Source of the DNA: Protostelium mycophagum | Taxonomy: Eukaryota; Evosea; Variosea; Protosteliida; Protosteliaceae | Reading direction: 5' to 3' | NCBI GenBank assembly: GCA_002081555.1 | Contig: KV921191.1 | Span: forward strand, 1 to 42,626 | Length of the DNA: 42,626 bases | Shown: positions 11,451 to 23,170 of the stretch, one piece after another | Position numbering within the stretch: position 1 is the first letter of the stretch | Layout: each line of letters starts with the position of its first letter | The notes under the pieces: generated by a model | What the model was told of the DNA's origin: nothing | The model's input: only the letters and a program-made list of their open reading frames with translations | The model's database searches: none | Program-made: the position numbers and the translations under genes

Positions 11451-11519
11451 CTGTGCCGTTGAAAAAGCCTTGTAAAAATATATTGTGAAACACGCATGCA
11501 TAACTTTGCAAACTTTAAT

Positions 11520-12107
11520 AAATAAACAACAACATTGGTTATTTGTTCTTCTATGTCATCAATGCCTGACACCACATATCAATTCTATGGGCTTCATTTA
11601 TCTCCTTATGCTATTGAATCCCATCAGAGACATATTCTTGCTAGTATAGGCCTAACTTCTGGTATATTAAGACATTTGACTTATCATAATTTTAATTAAT
11701 CATAAATATATAAGAATAAAGTGAACTTTTATTTCAACTCTCAATTTTGGGATTAATGCATAAAGGTGGCAGAAGCAAGTGCAGATGTTGATGTATAAAA
11801 ACTACCAATTTTTAATGATGTTGATGTCTTGCAGTGTCAAGTATTAATTTGCAGTGATATTTTCAACCTAAGATGGATAACAAGGTTGAGGTAAGTTGTT
11901 TTACAGTTAAGATTCAATCTATTGATGATTCAAGGGTTAAATAGACAAAATTACAAAAGATACCCCAGTCAACTAAAAATGTTGTTATATGACTTGCAAA
12001 TCCGGTCAGTTACTTCTTTTTTACTTATGTTCTTTGTTTATATTTATTTAATTAAGCTTGTCTTCTGTTGTCACTTATGTGCTTCTATTCTTGTTGGGTA
12101 GTTGTTT
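11520..12107. other. AT-rich intergenic stretch
   Basis: Between the minisatellite and the stop of the minus-strand ankyrin gene I see no coding pattern, hairpin or repeat. It probably includes the 3' untranslated region of that gene. Confidence 0.5.
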
Positions 12108-12926
12108 TCATCTGTTAATTGATGGATCCACTCTACCATCTTGCATCAATATTTCCACTATCTCTGTATGCCCTTTGGATGATGCTCCTCTCATTGCAAA
12201 ATCATTATTATATGATGGATCTACTCTACTGTCTTGCAATAACATTTTCACTATCTCTGTATGTCCTTTCAATGATGATCTCTTGATTGCATCATTGTCC
12301 TCATCTGATGGATCCACTCTGTGGTCATGCATCAACATCTTTACTATCTCCGTATGTCCTTTCAATGATGCTGCTCTTATTGCGTGGTTGCTCTCATCTG
12401 ATGGATCCACTCTGTGATCCTGTAATAACATCCTCACTATCTCGGTATATCCATAATAGGATGCCCCTCTTATTGCGTAGTTGTTTTCATCTGATGGATC
12501 CACTCTGCCATCCTGTAACAATATCCTCACTATCTCTGTATGTCCTTTCTTTGCAGCTCTCTTGATTGCATAGTTGTCATCATATGTAGGATCCACATTA
12601 TGTTGCAAAAGTAAACAGACAAACTCCACATATGTGACCATGTAATGCTCAGGTCTCAAAAACAACCTATCCACTACAACTGTTCAACAAACTAGTCACA
12701 CACTAAGCATACCTATGTCTCTCCACTTCTTGCACACTCTTCTTATCCTTGCGTATTGACTTCCTTCCTTCCTTCCATCTCTGTGCATGTGCATCACCAG
12801 CTTCAATATTTCCACAGTTATGTCATGGCTTGATAGCGTGCCATTCTCACTGCTGATCAAATCATTCACAGAGACAGATTGAAATCCAAAAAAATCCTTT
12901 TTCTCTTTGATGATGACGCTGTACAA
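12108..12926 (-). CDS. F-box-like protein with C-terminal ankyrin repeats
   Basis: Two exons with a 39-nt intron at 12674-12712. Exon 1 ends in an F-box-like stretch (HDITVEILKLV, then RIRRVCKKWRDI). Exon 2 encodes five ankyrin repeats of about 31 residues, each close to AI-[KR]-x-A-S-x-K-G-H-T-E-I-V-x-[MI]-L-x-Q-D-x-R-V-D-P-S, plus a partial first one. F-box proteins bring substrates to SCF ubiquitin ligases and ankyrin repeats usually bind them; this role is inferred. No ATG fits the extreme 5' end in frame, so the true start is probably in a further upstream exon or at an internal Met, and 12926 is only the limit of the open frame. The repeats are unusually alike at DNA level. Confidence 0.72.
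12115..12590 (-). repeat. 93-bp tandem coding repeat (ankyrin array)
   Basis: Five units with a strict 31-codon period, each containing GATGGATCC and ACTATCTC[TG]GTAT on the plus strand. Conservation includes silent positions, which suggests recent duplication or gene conversion. Confidence 0.8.
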
Positions 12927-13230
12927 ACATGATTTGTCTAAGATGCTTGAATAATTGTGTTTACGGCCTTGCTCATTTGGTGATTCGTGACACAGAAAAA
13001 GAAATCATCACCTTTCTTTTGCTGTATCTGTCTCAGATGTTGTTGTGATTGTGACGACTGCTTCAACACCTCCATCATCTTGAGATTCTTCAGAGCTACA
13101 GATCATCTGAACAATTCAACCTGAGCACTACCTTCCTCAAGATGAACAACACAACGAATTCACCTATATTGCATCCGCTCGTCCAAGAAGATTCAGATGA
13201 TCGGCAGATCTGGCGGACAGTCCGAAAAAA
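12927..13230. other. Divergent intergenic region
   Basis: Lies between the divergently read ankyrin gene and the small plus-strand gene. A short open stretch starting at ATG 13142 runs into a stop just after a seven-A run. It could be a 5' exon or leader of the next gene, but needs a one-base shift or a 25-nt intron (13218-13242) to join. No other feature seen. Confidence 0.35.
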
Positions 13231-14052
13231 ATGCTGATTCGCAGATACCAATTCCACGAACACGATATCCGCTTACAAACAAGAGAAGAGAAGCAAAACA
13301 TGGACAGAGAGCGCGCGAGCCCAAAAAAGACGAGAAGGTCCGTAATATCTCCAAAGTCACTGTTCCGAAAGAAGGCGAGTGATGTCGTAGACTTGGAAAA
13401 GCTCGATATGGTAGGTCTTGATCATCACATGTGTGAACTGAAAAGAGAGGTCGTGGACGAAGACATCTCGACGAGACGTTCACCAAAAAATGATATCAAA
13501 TCCATCGAATTATCACGAAAGACATTGGAGGAACTTTCCGCTTTAGAGGATCGAGCAAAGATGTTAGAATCCGACAGATTATCTTATGATCTGAGAGTGA
13601 TGGAGCGAGAGGTCTGTCCTTTCTGATATAGGGGTTATCAAAGCCTGAATGCACAGCAGCTCACGAACCTTTCTGAAAAGATCGCCTCTCCAACACGTTC
13701 TCGAAGTCTTTTCAACACGAACAGCCCACCTCCAATGCTTCATCCAAGAAGACATACACAGACAGAGAAGCCCATAGAGGTCGAACACTACGATGTACCG
13801 GCATCGGAGAGGCATCATGTGACGATATAGAAGTTAAACCCCGCGTAATCTTCATGGTCTTAGAAGAGGATGCCCCTCGTGCTGTATATAAACGGATCGA
13901 GCTTGGTGTTTCCCTTTGAAATGAAGGTTCTGTAGTGTGATGAACTGGTGTATTTATGACAACCAAAGGTTGGTTGCGAATACGTTGTCGTTTACGTACC
14001 TCTTTGGCTCGAAACCCAACATGAGCTCAGGTTCTATGCTGAGATCAGATGA
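13231..14052 (+). CDS. Unrecognised basic/charged protein, exon structure partly uncertain
   Basis: An open frame from ATG 13231 gives a highly charged, helix-prone protein with a basic start (MLIRRYQFHEHDIRLQ), a Ser/Lys-rich part and an acidic coiled-coil-like part (SRKTLEELSALEDRAKMLES). A 45-nt intron at 13612-13656 leads into a Ser/Pro-rich segment (SPTRSRSLFNTNSPPPM). The reading can end at the stop at 13828-13830. Alternatively a ~32-nt intron at about 13773-13804 joins a further convincing stretch (VKPRVIFMVLEEDAPRAVYK, then VGCEYVVVYVPLWLETQHEL) ending at 14052. I do not recognise a family. Upstream coding from 13142 is possible. Confidence 0.45.
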
Positions 14053-14257
14053 AGCTCTAAATCGTGCTGTTGTCGTGATAGAGAGACCACGGGAAGCTGC
14101 TGCAAGCCATCTAAATTCTAAATTTAAGGAGATTTATATTCTTTTTTGGTTGTTTGCCATGTCGCTCATTTTTTGACAAATAAAGACATCCCCTTACACA
14201 TCACTTTCGACAGGAGCACATTGAAATTGAAGGGAGGACGTTATTCGGTCTTAAAAC

Positions 14258-17200
14258 ATGAGTTCCTACGGCAGAGGACTGATGTCTTCTGTAAGATCCC
14301 AGAGATCAGGAACGGCCACATACAGGACAAAATCAGAAGAGAAAGTGCAGGTGGAGGCAGAAGAGGCAGGAAAAACGTGAGTCCGTTGCAAGGAAACACA
14401 TCTCCGAGCACATTCGATGTGCCCACGCGTTCCATATCATAGCGGCATGATATCGCTCACATATGACAGAAGGAAGATTACCTCCTTGCCAGCCCTGCTA
14501 GCAAAAACACAGTCCAGCGAGGATATTAATTTGAGCCCGAGAATGCATGATTCGCCACCGGGCTCTCCATTAGCTTATAAGAGGACGGGAAGTGACGGAG
14601 ATTTCTTAAATTTTCCTCTTCAATTATCCCCTGGAGGTAATTAAACATCTCGATTCATCGATTGGTATGTCTACGAAGTGAATACAAATGAAGAGAAATC
14701 TATTTGCTAGCACACAAGAATTTTCTTTGGCGGGGGACATCAGACATTTTATCGACAATAATACAAAATCTCCATACCATTAAGATGAGTCACAGGAAAG
14801 AGAGCGGATAGAATGAGATTACTAAAGAACTTCATTCTGGCTAAACATGGAGCTCTTCCAGTCGGAACAGGTATCACCTTCATGATTCCCCATTTTGATC
14901 ATGGCTCATCCTCTTCTTGCCAAAAGTTTCGCCAAAAACACGTCATGTTCTTCACATCGAATATGACCCGTTGTAAAACTGATGATTGTACAGATGACGT
15001 CACTACCCTACCAGGAGAGTCTCCCCCCCTGACACCGGGGAGCCCCACCTCCCCCTCAATTACAAAGCCAAAGAAAAGTAGGTCGACATCCACGTCAAAA
15101 CCGGGTAATTCGAGTTGTGGGTTGTTGTGGTTGTAGATCGTCGATCGAAATTATAATTAAAAATATATTTCTCTGAAATTTGAGGGCAGATTTTCGTCAG
15201 AATAGAAATCGTATTTATGCTCGTTGTAGACGAGTCCTCTCAAAATAATGGTATCGCGACATCTTATAAGACAGACTTGATCACAAAGTTGCTGGGCAAC
15301 GGTGACAGGCTCCGTTAACGTGAAGCCACATTAAGCAACCGAGACCTTGTCTGATGTTTTCTGCATAACACCACCCCAACCCGATACTATCCCTCGATTT
15401 TTCCTCGAAATTTCATCGTTGTAAAAACTGACTCGTTGTAGCCCGCTGGAATAAATTGACATTGAAGCGGGTATTTTCTTCGGATAAAGGGGTGTCACCG
15501 AAAGACATGTTAGACACTATAAAAAAATCAAGTGGAGAAGAGGTAAATTTGAATTTATTTTTAATTTGAATTATGAAAAATATTTCAAAGTTTTAGAAAT
15601 TTGGAAATACACCAAATTTTTTGTCATGGTAACCTGGATGACGTCACCATAGTTACTGGAGGAGATAAGAGAGTGTTCACAGAGACTTCAAACAGATAGC
15701 ACAAAATGGGTGCACAAGTTTATAGATGAAGAGGGCATGACCGTATTGCTCTCTTTGATCTCCGAATCACAGTACGTAAAATGAAATTTCATTGGAATTT
15801 CGGTGAAAGCCACAGGGATGAAGAGATCATGAAGAAAAAATTGGCGATGACTTGCATCAGAAGTGTTGTCTCGAGATTAGAGGTGAGATGTCATATAAGA
15901 TATCTTGAGGATCTTTCAAGATGTCATAAACTATTTTAAGATATCATAAACTATTTTAAGATGTCATGAAATTTCCCAGTAATATTTCGCGGCTTTGCCG
16001 CTCTTTCGGTAATTTTTGCTCTTGAGACATCTCGATTCGCAGTCTCATTTTGATTCATGACATCTTAGGACTGCCCCGACGTGAGGGGAACCCTCGGTAT
16101 CGATGGCAACAAGAGCGAGTTAATACGACAGATAATGCTATTTATAGAACACGACGAACTACAAAACAGTGTTTTGGACATTCTCTGTGAATTTTTCATC
16201 TACCAAGGAGGTCAACAGTGAGTCATCATTTTAAAATTCAAATTCAAATTTTTATTTGATTTCCCAATTTAAATTTTAAAAATTTTATTATTTTGTTAAA
16301 CTCTTCTCCTATCATTTCTTCTGTTGTAGATCATCCGTAAACATATATGATGTCATATCACCTGCTCTGTTTGATCTTTACGATATCTCAGGTTCGTGAC
16401 CGAGGCCCTTCAAGAGTACGCACAACAGAACGGCAAGATAAACAAGTTTGAAATTCTAGTCAAAATACTCAAAGGAAAGGACTACAACAACATGGCATAC
16501 TCTATGTGTATAGTCAGCAGGTGATACCTTTCCAAAACAATTTTATAATTTTCCAAACAAATAAATCGTCACTTGATTTTTCCATTAAAAAATATTCCTG
16601 AGCATGTCAACATGTAAACAGAAACTACAGATGTATTATACCAAGTGACCATTTTTTGATACAAATATGCATATCTCGTACTGTTATGTTTGTAAGATTC
16701 CTGAGCCCTGAACGTGTTTAGGTCTTGACATTATTTTGAATAAAAATATTTTTTTAAAATTCAAAAAATTTGTCAAATGCAAGAATTAAATTATTTTAGA
16801 TTATTGAATACCGAAGACGCCAAGTTGCGAAAAGCGGCAAGACGAGAGCTCTTGGAACTAAACATTAACGCAGTCACCGCTGTAATTTTTTAATTGATTA
16901 TTATTTTTGTTGAGTATCTACAATAGTGTATGGAACACAAAAACTGTATTCTTGGCGAAATTTCAAAATTAAATTTGATGGAAAATCAATAATCTGACGA
17001 AAATAGAACTTACGGGAGACCACCGACATGGAAGTACAACAGCAATTGGAAATACTCGGTAATTTCACGGAAATTTCGACGAAATTTCGCTGAAAATTCA
17101 CAGAGCAGAGTTTTGATGATGCCAAAGATAACACGGAGGAAGATCCTCAAGTGAGATGACTATTTTTGGCATTTATGTACACTGACATCCCGAAAATTCA

Positions 17201-20200
17201 CGGAAAACTCACTGAAATTTCACAGGGAAGTGACTCCTTCTCTTCTTTTGGTGAAGGCAGCACAAATAGATTAAAGTTCGTACTCTTTTTCTGACAATCT
17301 ACAATGCCTGAAATTTCACAGAGTCCTCGTCTTCACCGGGGGCAAAGGGTCAACAGCCGTGGTCTCATATAGCGATACGACAACTGTCAAAGATGTCATG
17401 GATAGTGTGAAAAAATTGTACCCCTCCAACACATTAGAGGGACAGTCATTGGTGTGGCTGACAACTTGGATGGAAGAACACAAACTCATCATGAAGGACT
17501 ACAACATCAAAGGTCAGTTTTTATTTCATTTTATTATTTATTGTTTTTATTTACTTCTATTTATTCAATTTTATTTATTTATTGTTTTCATTTATTTTTA
17601 TTTTCAATTACATTTTCTTCATTTGAAAATTTCTTTTTCTTTAAAAATTTTAATTTAATTTATTGATCTTGTACTTTGTGGCAAAGTTGAGGGGAGAATC
17701 AATGGCACAAATAATTGAGAAAGTCGGCACAAATGTTTGAGACTCGAGCAGGTGAACAGATGGTGGAGATGAAATGGAGCTCCTACTCCGTCACAATCAA
17801 ATGCGAAGACGGTGAAGAACTTCCCGTACGTAACTCGAATTCTCTCGGAGATTTCAATGACAGTTCAACGAAATCTCACTGAAATTTCAGATGACACTGG
17901 ACTCCTCTTTGACAGGGGCAGATGCGGTTTCTCTTGTATTAAAGAAAAAGTACGGAAGTGACAATGTGGGGGAAGCGGTGAGTTGTAGTTTGACATTTTT
18001 TCATCATATTTTTAAAAAATTAATCATTTAAATATTTTTCGAGTGTCAAAAAAAATGAGTAAGATTGATTTTCGTCGAAATTTCCCTGAATTTTCGTAGG
18101 ATTTCGGCCTCTGTATAAAAAAAGGCGAGAAGACACATTGGATCGAGGACACTTCCAAGTTATCACAATACCAAGACCTCATGGAGCAAAACAAGTGGCA
18201 CATTCATCTTTGCAAGAAGGCCATGTTTGTCACCGTTACGTTTGTAGACGAACGAACTCCCCTGGTCATGGAAGTCGATGTAGAGAGACCCGTAAAGGTC
18301 AGAAATTTCTCGGAATTTTCACTGAATCTTCCTGAAAATCTGAAAATCAGTGAAAATTCTTATTTTATTTCATTTAATTATTTTTATTTTATTTTCACGG
18401 AATACAACGAGACACGACTGAAATTTCCAGGAATTTATTGCTTCCATAGCTTTCAAGTTGAATCCCGCCGCAAAGCACTTTTTAAGCTATGCTCTGGGTG
18501 TTTGTGACCGTAATACAAAGGTAGACAAGAAGAGCATCTACAACGAGGGGGTCACGTGGATGAGAGAGAATGAGAAAATGTCGACATTTGTAAAGTCGAC
18601 GAATGTGAGTGACGTCATGATGCACAGTGATGAGATGTGATGCGACAAAGTCGCATTCAGATGAAACCAAACTGATCTTAAAATAGAGTACTGTCGTTTT
18701 CGCACCCCACCCCCGACCTAGGATGACAAGCATCTACATCGATGTAGATTATAATAATGACGACCATCTACAATCTCCACACGAAGAGGTAAATATTCAA
18801 TTAATCATTATTTTTTTATGCTTGGCGAAAATTAAACTTTAAATAAATTTAAAAAAATTGCAATTTAAAAATTCGAGAGATTTTTCATGAATTTTCACTG
18901 AAATTTCACAGAAGGAAATCATGTTTGCAAAAGACGTGAGCGACATTTTAGCCGAAATCCACGAGTCGAACCAATTACCCGGCGTTTCAGGCGAATACGA
19001 CATGCAGGTTCGCCCCTATTCTCCGAATTTTCTCCGCTTTTTCTGAGAAATTTCAGGTAAAACAGAACGGAAAAGTGATCTCCCTGTTGCCATGGGTATG
19101 TCTTTACGACCAAGTTGAATCTACAACGAACGCCATCTACATAAAAAAGAATGAGCATTCAGAGACACGTGAGGGAGATCGATTTTTTATTCGAAATTTC
19201 CGCGAAATTTCGGGGTGGTTTTTTTGGATTGAAAATAAACAGATCAGCAAGACGACACAAATATTTGGTCCGAGTTGCAGCCACGCGATGTCCTCACTAC
19301 AACCGAAGTACGAATTTTCCCAAAATTTCATTGAAATTTCACGAAAAACTCATGATATAAATCGTCGAAATCTCACGGAAAACTCATCGAAATTTCAGGG
19401 AGGTTTCACACTGAACGAACTGGTGATTCAGTTGACTTCAGAGACGGACAACGGGTTCGACAACCACTACATCAAGACGTTTTTGGCCACATTTGAATCC
19501 TTCTGTACCCAAGAACAATTTTCCAAGAAGTTGTTTGAGAGGTGTGTAAAAATGCAGTTTTTTTAGAGTTAAAGATGACACACGGTGAAAAAATATTTTT
19601 ATTGTATTAAATGGATTTTATATTTGCTAATAAATATGTGTTTTTCTGCGAGTTTTCAATTTTTTCTGCAAGTTTTGTGGAAGTTTTCAATTTTTTTGAG
19701 AGTTTTTAATTTTTTTGAATATTTTTCTAATGAATTTTTTTAATAATTTCTATGCAAGTTGTCAATTATTTCCCAATTTTCCAATTTTATTTGATTATTT
19801 TTCAGATTTCGTATCCCGGACAACATCGACATGCCAGAAGACAAGAAGAATTTGATCAGGATGAGAGTCTGCACTTGCCTTAAGAACTGGCTCGTCACCA
19901 CACAAGAGATACAACCCGGGGTTATGGCGAATATCTCACATTGCATAGAAGACGACATCGAATCATTTGCTGCATTGCAGAGCATTGCGGTAATTTTTTT
20001 GAAATTTAAAAAAAATTTTGGAGTGTTTGCGACTGAATTGTAGATGAAGAATAAAAGTATTGAAAATCAAATTCAAAATAAAATAAAAAATTTCCGGCTT
20101 GAACGAAAAAAACTTAAACTTTTCCAAAATCTATTTTTAGGACAGAATTTTTTCACGGAAATTTCAACTGAGATATTTGACAGGGTAGATTGAAGAAATC

Positions 20201-21757
20201 CATCGCGTCCAAAGGAAAACCAACAGAAGGTCACAAGTGGTTGACACCCCCTCCTGACATCATCGTGAGTTTTCCTCGAAATTTCCATCTTTTAATCATC
20301 ATTTTGAGATTTTCCGAAATTTCCGGGAAAATTCATGTGAAAGTTTGACTTTTCTGCGAAAATTCTGACAGATGTCAGCCGTTCATGACGCCGAAAGAGA
20401 TTGGGTCAATACCGTCCTTATTAGATATTGCTGATCCACTAGAGATAGCGAGACAGCTAACTCTGAAAACCTTTGATCTGTACAGCAATATTAGGGTGAT
20501 TTTATCTTTATTTTAATTCAATTTTTTTTCCAATTTTTATTTAATTTTAATTTTTGGATTTCAACAAAAATATCAATAAAAGTCGATGAAAATTCTACGA
20601 AAAGAAAAATAAATGTTCTAAAAATAGACAGCCAATAGAATTATTTAACCAAGCTTGGAGCAAGCCAAAACTACAACACTTGGCGAAAAATGTGATTAAA
20701 CTGATTGACACATTCAATTACGTATCAAATTGGGTTGCCGTTACCATAGTTTCAGAGAAGAAATTAAAACACCGAAAGAACGTGAGTGTACTGCCTCGTT
20801 GTAGATGAGGAAATTCACGGAAATTTCAGAGATTCTGCCAGGTCATAAAGCTTGCAGAGTGTTTTAAAGATTTACAAAACTATCATTTGCTGACCGCGGT
20901 GGTCTCAGGATTAAACAATTCCTCCACATTAAGGTGAGTTTTCCGTGAAATTTCAATACGTTTGGTGGTCTGAAAAGATATCCAATTTTTTTTGAGCTTT
21001 ATTTATTTCCAGAAAATTCTCACAAAAATTTTTGTGAATAAATTTTCGGTATAAATTTCAAATGTGTACAAAATTTGATTGTTACTGAAGCTATTTTTAG
21101 ATTAAAATGGACAAGAGAAGGCCTTCCGAAACGTTCCGAGGCCACCTTGGCCAGTGAGTTTTCATCTAGATTTCATTGAAATTTCGCGGAAATTTCGATC
21201 TAAACGTGGCAGGCTTGGAGAAGTTGACGAGCATGGAATCATCTTTTAAATTCGCGAGACAAGCTGTTGACATGGCCGTTCCTCCCTGCGTTCCCTACTT
21301 GTAATTTTCCCGCCCATTTTCAAAATTCAAATTTTCCCGCCCTCCACATTTGAAATCGATTTCGCGCCTTTTTTTTAAATTCAAATATATTCTGAAGATC
21401 TGCAGAGGAACATATCTGACAGATCTGACATTCATCGATGAAACGCCAGATTTTGTGGCGCCTGGTCGAATCAACTTTGAAAAAAGGAAATTAGTCTTCA
21501 AAGTTTTACAAAAAATTGAACAAAATCAGTCCGTTGGGTGAGTTTTTTAAATTCGAATAAAAATCAAGAAAAAGAATTAAATTTCGAATAAAAGTCGAGA
21601 AAAAAATGAAAAATCTAACAAAACAAGGTATAATTTACATAAAGTCAAACAATTATCGGACATGCTGTCAGAACTGCCACAAATGACAGAGGACCAATTG
21701 TACAAATTATCACTGGAATGTGAACCCCGTAACGCCACTTTAAAGAGCTTGACATAA
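14258..21757 (+). CDS. Ras guanine nucleotide exchange factor with formin-type GBD/FH3 and RA-like domains
   Basis: A multi-exon gene chosen to start at ATG 14258 (MSSYGRGLMSSVRSQRSGT), followed by a Ser/Pro/Thr-rich N-terminus with a 337-nt intron (15105-15441). At 15.45-16.9 kb comes a formin GBD/FH3-like armadillo region: RLQTDSTKWVHKFIDEEG matches LRTNNVSWVQTFLNEE of diaphanous formins, and FVTEALQEYA and KFEILVKILK follow in order. Ubiquitin-like/RA stretches lie at 17.3-19.2 kb. RasGEF_N is at 19.4-19.99 kb (GGFTLNELVIQLTSE, YIKTFLATFESFCTQEQF) and the RasGEF catalytic domain at 20.37-21.54 kb (DPLEIARQLTLKTFDLYSNI, FNYVSNWVAVTIV, GTYLTDLTFIDETPDF). It should load GTP onto Ras or Rap. 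There are no formin FH1/FH2 domains. Nearly every intron carries GAAATTTC. Some exon edges are approximate. Confidence 0.82.
15783..21198 (+). repeat. GAAATTTC octamer family confined to introns of the RasGEF gene
   Basis: I count at least 23 exact copies of the self-complementary octamer GAAATTTC: 15783, 15968, 16957, 17070, 17081, 17214, 17310, 17881, 18077, 18420, 18900, 19047, 19193, 19204, 19333, 19389, 20158, 20279, 20317, 20820, 20947, 21180 and 21191. One-base variants are also frequent. All fall in introns as I parse them. Many form the intron 3' end as CTGAAATTTCACAG, and several are paired about 11 bp apart. I see essentially none in the other genes. Confidence 0.85.
15903..16001 (+). 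repeat. Tandem ~22 bp repeat and GC hairpin inside an intron
   Basis: Within one RasGEF intron, AAGAT[GA]TCATAAACTATTTT is repeated with a third partial copy. A GC-rich palindrome follows, GCGGCTTTGCCGC (15989-16001), of the same type as those at 29.4-29.7 and 32.6-32.8 kb. Confidence 0.7.
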
Positions 21758-21779
21758 TACATATCAACATTTATCACTT

Positions 21780-21945
21780 GTTCATCTCTTTGATGATGAG
21801 GTGCTCTTGAAGATTCCTCTTCACAGAAGACTTTAAGGAGTATTGTGTTTGTCATCCTTGAGTGATCTGCCCTCATGTCTGCCAGCAATAACACTGCGAC
21901 CTCTGTATGTCCATGTCTGCAGAGTAGGTCCATCAGATCGACACA
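21780..21945 (-). pseudogene. Ankyrin-repeat gene fragment
   Basis: On the minus strand a short open stretch reads LCRHGHTEVAVLLLADMRAD, resembling the GHTEIV..LL ankyrin consensus of the gene at 12.1 kb. It has no start and no further complete repeats, and it runs into the 3' end of the RasGEF gene. It is probably a relic of a related ankyrin gene. The rest of 21946-22272 shows no gene. Confidence 0.4.
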
Positions 21946-22149
21946 TGCTGCAAAAAGACGTCTAAAATTTTAATAAAATGCCTCGGGATTCAACTTGAAA
22001 GTTTTTGGGACGATGATCACACCAGCACCAAACCTGATTCTACATTTTCAAAAACAAACACTCTTTAAAACGTCTGGAGGTTGCATTCACGATCATAACT
22101 CTTGTCTGATCCTGGTTTGTGGCTCTCACAGAGAAGACCAGCGAATAAA

Positions 22150-22166
22150 ATGCAATAAAAAGGGGT
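22150..22166 (+). promoter_or_regulatory. Possible TATA-type element of the alginate lyase gene
   Basis: AATGCAATAAAAAGGGG lies about 110 bp upstream of ATG 22273. It resembles the A-tract-GGGG end of the repeat arms, so it may equally be a repeat remnant. Position is the only support. Confidence 0.25.
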
Positions 22167-22272
22167 GGAGAATTTTGACCGTGGGGTGTGTCTGGCCTTT
22201 TAAGAGATCAAAATTTCGAAAAGGTGTGCGAACAATACGACAAGACCTGGCCATCACTTCCGACACACCACC

Positions 22273-23018
22273 ATGAGGACAATCATCCTCTTAGCCACTA
22301 TGTCTTTATCACTCGCTCTCGACCCTTCCTGTTCGCCAGGAGGCAACTTTGATCTAAGCAAATGGGCTCTGCAGCTGCCCACAGGATCACCTGGCAGACC
22401 CACCACGATCCAAGGGTCTAAGCTCACCGGTTGTGACGGATTCAAGAATGTGGCCTTCTTAACAGGATCGGATGGCGCCATGGTCTTCAAAGTACCAAGC
22501 AGAGACTCTGGCTGCGTCACCACACCCAACAGCAAGCATTGTCGTTCCGAGTTGAGAGAACTCAATCCCAAAGCATGGGATCCGAAGGCTTCTAAGAACC
22601 GACTGAACGCCACTCTCGCCGTCATCTCTGGTAAATCAGTCTGTATTGGCCAGATCCACATCATTGAGAGTGTATCCGTCAGACCTGTCGCTGAACTATA
22701 CTACAGCGGAAATGGTGAGTCATATGATGTATGGCGAATCTGAGCCATCATAAAGGCGACCTCCACATGGGAGTAGAACAGACTAAAGACGGAGGAAACC
22801 AGGTCCTTCACTCTGTTGGTCACATTCCTCTCGGAACCAAATTCTCTTACTCCATCTTCTACGAGAAAGGACAATTATCTGTAATCGTTGATGGCAAGCA
22901 GACCCTCCTCCCACAGTACCAGCTGGGCAACCCTCAGAGTTACTTCAAGGCTGGAAATTATAACCAAGCGGATGAGGCTTCAGAAGTTCATTTCTACAGT
23001 TTGTCTGTCCAACATTAA
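22273..23018 (+). CDS. Secreted alginate lyase, polysaccharide lyase family 7
   Basis: Two exons with a 41-nt intron (22715-22755) give 234 residues, the normal size of a single-domain PL7 enzyme. A signal peptide (MRTIILLATMSLSLALD) precedes a jelly-roll domain with all three PL7 signature motifs: RSELRE, QIH (CIGQIHII) and YFKAGNYNQ. They supply the catalytic Arg, Gln, His and Tyr of the beta-elimination reaction that cleaves alginate. In PL7 literature a QIH motif is associated with polyG or mixed-block preference; specificity here is inference. ATG 22273 has the good context ACCACCATGAGG. It is unrelated to the signalling genes around it and may serve feeding on algae or alginate-producing bacteria. 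Confidence 0.92.
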
Positions 23019-23170
23019 TAAATTCTTTGTACCAAATCTGTAAACTTTGGTTAGAAGTCCCGACATGTTTTCATTCATTTGCAATGTACATCGAGATGAC
23101 TGATCCTGGTTTGTAAAAATAATTGTAGTTCGACACGATCTCTCATAATCATAAATAATCATCTCACGAG

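Noticed and set aside
10912-11511. Long open frames on both strands (199 and 157 codons) in the minisatellite
   Set aside because: Frames are open because the repeat unit lacks stops; the peptides are monotonous and unlike any family.
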